Assembly: GCA_028701815.1 (NCBI GenBank)
Contig: JAQVPY010000072.1
Span: 1 to 9,985 of the forward strand
DNA length: 9,985 nt
Origin: Bacteroidales bacterium
GTDB taxonomy: Bacteria; Bacteroidota; Bacteroidia; Bacteroidales; BM520
Reading direction: 5' to 3'
In this document: piece by piece, positions 6,049 to 9,985 of the stretch
Layout: the number at the start of each line of letters is the position of its first letter
Numbering within the stretch: the first letter of the stretch is position 1
The notes under the pieces: generated by a model
The model's database searches: none
Seen by the model: the letters and a program-made list of their open reading frames with translations, nothing else
Told to the model about the DNA's origin: nothing
Position numbers and translations under genes: made by a program

Positions 6049-7613
6049 GATGTAATATTCTTTTGCGCTTTTTTTGTCGTCTCCTCCCTGCTTAAAAACA
6101 GAAAATAAAATAAACAGAATAACGTTACCCCGGCCTGAGTCCCAAGAGTGTCTTCATTTAACATGGATAACATTATCAGTATTAAAAAGAACCGCCAGCG
6201 GAAATCTTTAAACGACTTGCTCGCAACCCCCGGATATATAATGCAGAATAAAAAGATTATAAGACCTGCTATCCCTAACTGTACCGCTATTTGCAGATAT
6301 TGGTTGTGAATGTTCAGCCTGTAAATAGAATCTAAACGCGGAAAATCCGTCGCGTATTTTTTGTCGAGTTCATCACGAACATCCCCGGTGCCTACACCAA
6401 ATACAGGATGATCCTTCCATATCCTGAACCCCGCATCCCAATAACAAAAACGCTGTAAAAGAGTGCTCCCCGAAGGATTGCCCGTGCGCTTGTAATTCTC
6501 ATAACTGAAAAACAACATGCTCATACGCGAATATAAACTGAATTTGGAGTTGTAACAGGCATTGGCATAGCCCATCTCAATCTCGTCGACATTGTCATGC
6601 GTTAATGAATGAACCCCTATGCTGTCCTTCGGCAAATCCAGCGAATTCAAATACCTGACCAGCGTGGCCTTTAACTCGGTGCCCTCCTTCGTCTTCCCAT
6701 CATAATCAACATCGCTGATGCTGTTCCACTCCTTCCTAAGCTCCTCGTCGCAGATCAGAATGTTATAGTTCTCTCCCTCCTCAATAACACCATTGTCGAT
6801 GTTATGAGAGTATTTGTTACCGTTGATGGTGTATTCCGGCAGGTCTGAGATGTCGAGGTCACCATGATAATACCTCGTATATGAATAGGTGAGAAATATT
6901 GAGCCCGCGAGAAGAAGGATGATGAACAGTATGGAAATAATCTGCTGCGTTTTGCTCCCGAGAGATTTGAAAAAACGCCTTGAAAAAACAAGACAGATGA
7001 ATAAAATTACAAGTATCCCTAATCCCGATATGGATTTTAACATAAATAATACCGCAGTAAACCATATAATAATCGCAAAAGAGACAGCCTTCCAAATAGG
7101 ACGTGTGCTTCCCTTCGTGATAAGATAATATGTTAGAAAAAGTATGGAAGCGCAGAAGTTTAACGCTAAGCGTATGTGAGAGATATATGGATATAACTGC
7201 CTGAAATCGGTCTGAGTAAAGAAATTGTTGTATGCTACGATGCCTGAGGCGACCAAAAGGGAAAGACAATGAATTATTATAACACGCTTCCTGGTGCTCT
7301 CTGAAATGACCGGCAACAGAGAAAAGGTTACCGGAAAAATCAATAACGGCAACTTTACCATAATATCCGTTACGGCACTCGCCTTGTCGGTAGAATATAA
7401 AGCCCCGATTGCAATGGCTAAAAAGACTATGCCGGGAATAAGCGTCGAATAGGATACCTTTATCGATTCCTTCCGCCTGAGTTTCTCAACTACGCAAAAC
7501 GCCGTTATACATATAAGCATAATGTCCGCTATCGTCATAAGCGTGTTTGAGAAAACAATCGCTATGGCAAACAACATCAGATTAATTTCGAGCAACTTGG
7601 CTGTCTTGTTCAT
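6045..7613 (-). CDS. O-antigen ligase / polymerase-like membrane protein (Wzy_C family)
   Basis: The 522-residue protein is hydrophobic, with about nine membrane segments between residues 10 and 243 and about three more between 441 and 508. Between them lies an extracytoplasmic loop of nearly 200 residues (about 244-440). The loop's C-terminal part has the family pattern: RFCYWDAGFRIWKDHP at 388-403, GVGTGD at 406-411, and HNQYLQIAVQLGIAG at 436-450. H436 matches the histidine regarded as essential in WaaL-type ligases. Such enzymes use undecaprenyl-linked glycans, ligating them to lipid A core or protein, or polymerising them. The first part of the loop (about 250-350), rich in Asp, Glu and Asn, is larger than in typical ligases and has no motif I recognise. 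ATG at 7613 is 27 bases after the S41 stop. No other glycan gene is nearby, so donor and acceptor are unknown. Confidence 0.8.
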   Translation of the reverse strand: MNKTAKLLEINLMLFAIAIVFSNTLMTIADIMLICITAFCVVEKLRRKESIKVSYSTLIPGIVFLAIAIGALYSTDKASAVTDIMVKLPLLIFPVTFSLLPVISESTRKRVIIIHCLSLLVASGIVAYNNFFTQTDFRQLYPYISHIRLALNFCASILFLTYYLITKGSTRPIWKAVSFAIIIWFTAVLFMLKSISGLGILVILFICLVFSRRFFKSLGSKTQQIISILFIILLLAGSIFLTYSYTRYYHGDLDISDLPEYTINGNKYSHNIDNGVIEEGENYNILICDEELRKEWNSISDVDYDGKTKEGTELKATLVRYLNSLDLPKDSIGVHSLTHDNVDEIEMGYANACYNSKFSLYSRMSMLFFSYENYKRTGNPSGSTLLQRFCYWDAGFRIWKDHPVFGVGTGDVRDELDKKYATDFPRLDSIYRLNIHNQYLQIAVQLGIAGLIIFLFCIIYPGVASKSFKDFRWRFFLILIMLSMLNEDTLGTQAGVTLFCLFYFLFLSREETTKKAQKNITS

Positions 7614-7640
7614 GGCGTTCTTCTATCTGCGTTGAGTAGA

Positions 7641-9287
7641 TTATGGCTTGCTGAGGATTTTATCGTAATCGCTGCGCTTGGATAGTATTTCCATAGCCTT
7701 GTCAAGGTCGTTATCATGCCTTAATGAATAAATAATGTTGCCGTCTTCATAACAGAACCTCGAAATAATCTCAGCCCCGAGAAATATCTTGATATATTCT
7801 TTATATGTTATGAGATCATTGTCTTTCGCTGCATTGAGCGATGCTGCAAAATCATTTATCTCGGAAGTCATCGACTCGTAGTAGTTGTTCTCTTTAAGAT
7901 ATGTCTTTAACTTTTCGAACTGACGCTCTGCTGTAGTAGTGTACGAAAAATCCCTGTCGTGCAAATAATTTATGAAATCGTTCCATGTCTCTTCCGTGAT
8001 CTCAAAAGTTGACGGGTCTATCTTTGCACTGTCGGTAATATTTTCATAATAATACCGCGTCGCAAAATCGAAAATAAGAAATTTGGCGTATAAGTTCGCC
8101 GACACTTCTCCTGCATCTTCTATCCCGACTTCTATATCCGGCTGTATGCCCGCACCATCCATTACGGGACGCTTTTTCTTCGTAAAATATTGCGTCATAA
8201 GAGAGTCAGGTACCTTCTCCCAGTTGCCGGAAGCATCTTTGTGAGAGTAGTCGATGGCTTGAATACATCTGCCACTCGGAATGTAATATTTTGCAACGGT
8301 AACTTTCATCTGAGAGTTGTAGGCTGTAGGGACAATGTTTTGTACAAGCCCCTTTCCAAAGGTACGCTGCCCTACAATAACGCCCCTGTCGAGGTCCTGC
8401 ATGGCCCCGGCTAATATCTCACTCGCCGAGGCGGAAGCACCGTTTATAAGTACTACTATCGGAATGTTAGTGTCAATAGGAGAGGTGCGCGTTTTGTGCG
8501 TGACGTTCTTTGAGGCTATCCGCCCCCTTGTACTTACAATGGTCTCTCCTGAAGGGACAAAAAAGTTCATGATCTTCACAGCTTCATCTAATAACCCGCC
8601 CCCGTTGCTGCGAAGGTCTATGATAAGCCCGCCGAGTTTGTGCTTCTTGCTCAACTCATTATAGGCGGCAAGAAAATCTTTCGACGCACTCGCCGTAAAA
8701 CTGTTCAGCATGATGTATCCTATGGAGTCGTTAAAGATGTCATAATGCGAAATACAGGGCAGACTGACTTTCTCCCTCGTGATCGCAAAATTTAAAGGAT
8801 TGTTGTTGCCGTATCTTCTGATAGTTATGCCTAATGTCGTGCCAGGCTCGCCTTTCATCAACTCACTCACCTCATTCGACTTCAGATCGGTGACGTCTTT
8901 TCCCTCAATGGATATGATCTCGTCAGCGGTCTTCAACCCCGCCTTGTCGGCAGGAAAACCTTTGTATGGCTGAGAAATAGCGACACAATTGTCCCTCTGT
9001 ACTATGAGAGCCCCAATGCCTCCATATTGCCCTGTGGCCATGAAACGAAAATCTTCCGTCTCTGATTCCGACTTGTATTCAGTATAAGGGTCTAATGACT
9101 CTAACATGGCATCAATGCCCGTACGCATTAACTCGCCGGTGTTGAGGTCCTCAACATAATTCTCAAATAATGTCTTATATACTGAAGAAAATATCTCCAT
9201 GTTTTTTGATATCTCGAAGTTGTTACTCTGAGCAAAACATGCGACACCTATAAGCGCTGAAATACAGATTGATAATATTCGTTTCAT
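7641..9287 (-). CDS. S41 family C-terminal processing peptidase with PDZ domain
   Basis: This is a periplasmic serine protease of the CtpA/Prc type. The 548-residue protein begins with a signal peptide (hydrophobic 4-18, likely cut after CFA at 17-19; a lipobox at C17 is weak because G14 replaces Leu). A helical region precedes a PDZ domain at about 88-170, with GQYGGIGALI at 86-95. The S41 core spans about 185-345. LRSNGGG is at 225-231, GASASASEI at 283-291 contains the nucleophile S287, and FGKG at 310-313 contains the general base K312. Their 25-residue spacing equals S452 and K477 of E. coli Prc. About 160 further residues form a helical, charged C-terminal region common in Bacteroidota members. 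The frame is open to 9332, but ATG at 9287 gives the proper signal peptide. It starts 28 bases after yidD. Substrates are unknown. Confidence 0.95.
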   Translation of the reverse strand: MKRILSICISALIGVACFAQSNNFEISKNMEIFSSVYKTLFENYVEDLNTGELMRTGIDAMLESLDPYTEYKSESETEDFRFMATGQYGGIGALIVQRDNCVAISQPYKGFPADKAGLKTADEIISIEGKDVTDLKSNEVSELMKGEPGTTLGITIRRYGNNNPLNFAITREKVSLPCISHYDIFNDSIGYIMLNSFTASASKDFLAAYNELSKKHKLGGLIIDLRSNGGGLLDEAVKIMNFFVPSGETIVSTRGRIASKNVTHKTRTSPIDTNIPIVVLINGASASASEILAGAMQDLDRGVIVGQRTFGKGLVQNIVPTAYNSQMKVTVAKYYIPSGRCIQAIDYSHKDASGNWEKVPDSLMTQYFTKKKRPVMDGAGIQPDIEVGIEDAGEVSANLYAKFLIFDFATRYYYENITDSAKIDPSTFEITEETWNDFINYLHDRDFSYTTTAERQFEKLKTYLKENNYYESMTSEINDFAASLNAAKDNDLITYKEYIKIFLGAEIISRFCYEDGNIIYSLRHDNDLDKAMEILSKRSDYDKILSKP

Positions 9288-9315
9288 ATATCTATTTTTA
9301 TTAATCAACAGTTGA

Positions 9316-9567
9316 CTATGGTACCGGATCATAGCCGCTCCCTCCCCACGGATTGCACGATAAAATGCGCTTTATCGACAGCCGGCCGCCTTTGAAAGGA
9401 CCGTATTTTTTTATCGCCTCTAACGCATATTCCGAACATGTCGGCGTATAACGACAACAAGGACGAAGCAAAGGAGAAATGCACCATTTGTAAAACTTAA
9501 TAATGCCTATCATTATTGCTTCTATCACCCTGATAATAATATTTTTTCTTTTGTTAATCCGCCTCAT
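9316..9567 (-). CDS. yidD: YidD, membrane protein insertion efficiency factor
   Basis: This small, inner-membrane-associated protein aids insertion of membrane proteins through YidC. It has 83 residues, compared with about 70-85 in the family. The conserved core is complete: FYKWCISPLL at 25-34, CCRYTPTCSEYALEAI at 37-52, KYGPFKGG at 54-61, RILSCNPWGG at 67-76, and the end DPVP. The hydrophobic, basic N-terminus fits an amphipathic membrane anchor. ATG at 9567 lies inside the last codons of rnpA, a 14-base overlap. An internal ATG at 9513 (residue 19) would leave a shorter N-terminus, nearer to that of many homologues, so the start is not certain. The rnpA-yidD order is widely conserved in bacteria. 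The usual companions rpmH and yidC are not visible here. Confidence 0.95.
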   Translation of the reverse strand: MRRINKRKNIIIRVIEAIMIGIIKFYKWCISPLLRPCCRYTPTCSEYALEAIKKYGPFKGGRLSIKRILSCNPWGGSGYDPVP

Positions 9568-9967
9568 TTTCGCTGTTTAACTTATGGAAGTTATCTAAAT
9601 AACTTCTTACGGTAGATTCGGTACCATCGTATGAAGGAACCGAATTGCTGATGCAAACTAATCCCAAAAGTAATACTTTATTTTCAGGAATATCATAATT
9701 CGATAGCAAATATTTGTTAATGCGATAACTTTCGCGTAATAGCCTCTTGACACGATTTCTGTCAACAGCCTTTTTGAAATTCCGCTTTCTCGCTACAAAG
9801 ATGGTGAAAACCCGATTCTCGGGGTGGGGTACTCGAACACTGTCAATAAACAAATGAAAAAAGACAAAACCATGGATGTACTGCTTCTTGCCACACCGAA
9901 ACAGCTCTGAAATCAGAATGTTGTTTCTAAGAATTTCATTTTTTCCAAGCTTTCTGTCATCTACCAT
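9554..9967 (-). CDS. rnpA: Ribonuclease P protein component
   Basis: This basic protein subunit binds RNase P RNA and helps it recognise and cut the 5' leader of precursor tRNAs. It has 137 residues. The hallmark RNR motif is in FKKAVDRNRVKRLLRESYR at 64-82 (R70, N71, R72), and the N-terminal LFRCGKK at 22-28 fits the family's first helix. VFTIFVARKR at 53-62 is the expected beta strand. An in-frame TAA lies four codons upstream of ATG 9967, so the start is inside the window and the gene is complete. It is the first gene visible in the minus-strand run; only 18 bases lie upstream, too few to show a promoter. The last 14 bases overlap yidD. The C-terminal tail is acidic (NSENEAD). Confidence 0.95.
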   Translation of the reverse strand: MVDDRKLGKNEILRNNILISELFRCGKKQYIHGFVFFHLFIDSVRVPHPENRVFTIFVARKRNFKKAVDRNRVKRLLRESYRINKYLLSNYDIPENKVLLLGLVCISNSVPSYDGTESTVRSYLDNFHKLNSENEAD

Positions 9968-9985
9968 CTTAGTTTTTTACTTGTG

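Noticed and set aside
6755..7269. Minus-strand frames of 78 and 136 codons within the ligase-like gene
   Set aside because: They are in another frame of a continuous 522-codon membrane-protein gene with family motifs; their composition is that of a frame-shifted hydrophobic gene.
9305..9315. Small palindrome TCAACAGTTGA between yidD and the S41 gene
   Set aside because: The arms are five bases with a one-base centre and no T-run, too weak for a terminator, and too short to call as an operator.
9288..9332. A 15-residue extension of the S41 peptidase frame upstream of 9287
   Set aside because: It would overlap yidD and place a polar stretch before a standard signal peptide; ATG 9287 is the natural start.
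1..9985. Search for CRISPR repeats, tRNA cloverleafs, insertion-sequence ends, integrases or a defence cluster
   Set aside because: No regularly spaced repeats, no tRNA-like TTCGA arm with matching stems, no transposase or nuclease motifs were found by eye. All long frames are housekeeping or envelope genes.

Overview
The window looks like ordinary chromosomal DNA from a member of the Bacteroidota, most likely the order Bacteroidales. The evidence is indirect but consistent: a DUF4249-type lipoprotein, starts without Shine-Dalgarno sequences, two exact copies of the Bacteroides-type -7 box (TAnnTTTGY), and Bacteroidota-like forms of the M16 and S41 peptidases. I see no insertion sequence, integrase, phage gene, CRISPR array, tRNA or rRNA. 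Genes fill nearly all of the window, and no gene-free stretch exceeds 170 bases.

Layout. The left edge holds the first 275 codons of dnaK (minus strand). A 167-base leader separates it from a DUF4249-like lipoprotein gene, also minus. That leader contains a strong inverted repeat and a near-consensus sigma-54-like -24/-12 element. A 90-base divergent intergenic region with two back-to-back -7 boxes separates the lipoprotein gene from the only plus-strand gene, an RluA-family pseudouridine synthase (2141-2815). This meets, tail to tail with a 3-base gap, a tightly packed run of eight minus-strand genes extending to the right edge. In transcription order these are rnpA, yidD, an S41 C-terminal processing peptidase, an O-antigen-ligase-like membrane protein, cytidine deaminase, a uridine-phosphorylase-type nucleoside phosphorylase, an M16 zinc peptidase and a class I O-methyltransferase. 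Neighbours overlap (14 bases for rnpA/yidD, ATGA overlaps at 6045-6048 and 4669-4672) or sit 3 to 28 bases apart, so this is probably one operon or a few nested ones.

How the genes fit together. The clearest pathway is pyrimidine nucleoside salvage: the deaminase turns cytidine into uridine and the phosphorylase cleaves uridine to uracil and ribose-1-phosphate. RnpA (RNase P protein) and YidD (membrane-protein insertion) are a classic pair. The S41 peptidase and the ligase-like protein point to the periplasm and envelope. DnaK handles protein folding. RluA modifies RNA. The M16 peptidase and the methyltransferase have unknown substrates.

I found no convincing undescribed system. The best leads are the regulatory DNA ahead of dnaK, the unusually large extracytoplasmic loop of the ligase-like protein, and its placement in an operon without other glycan genes.
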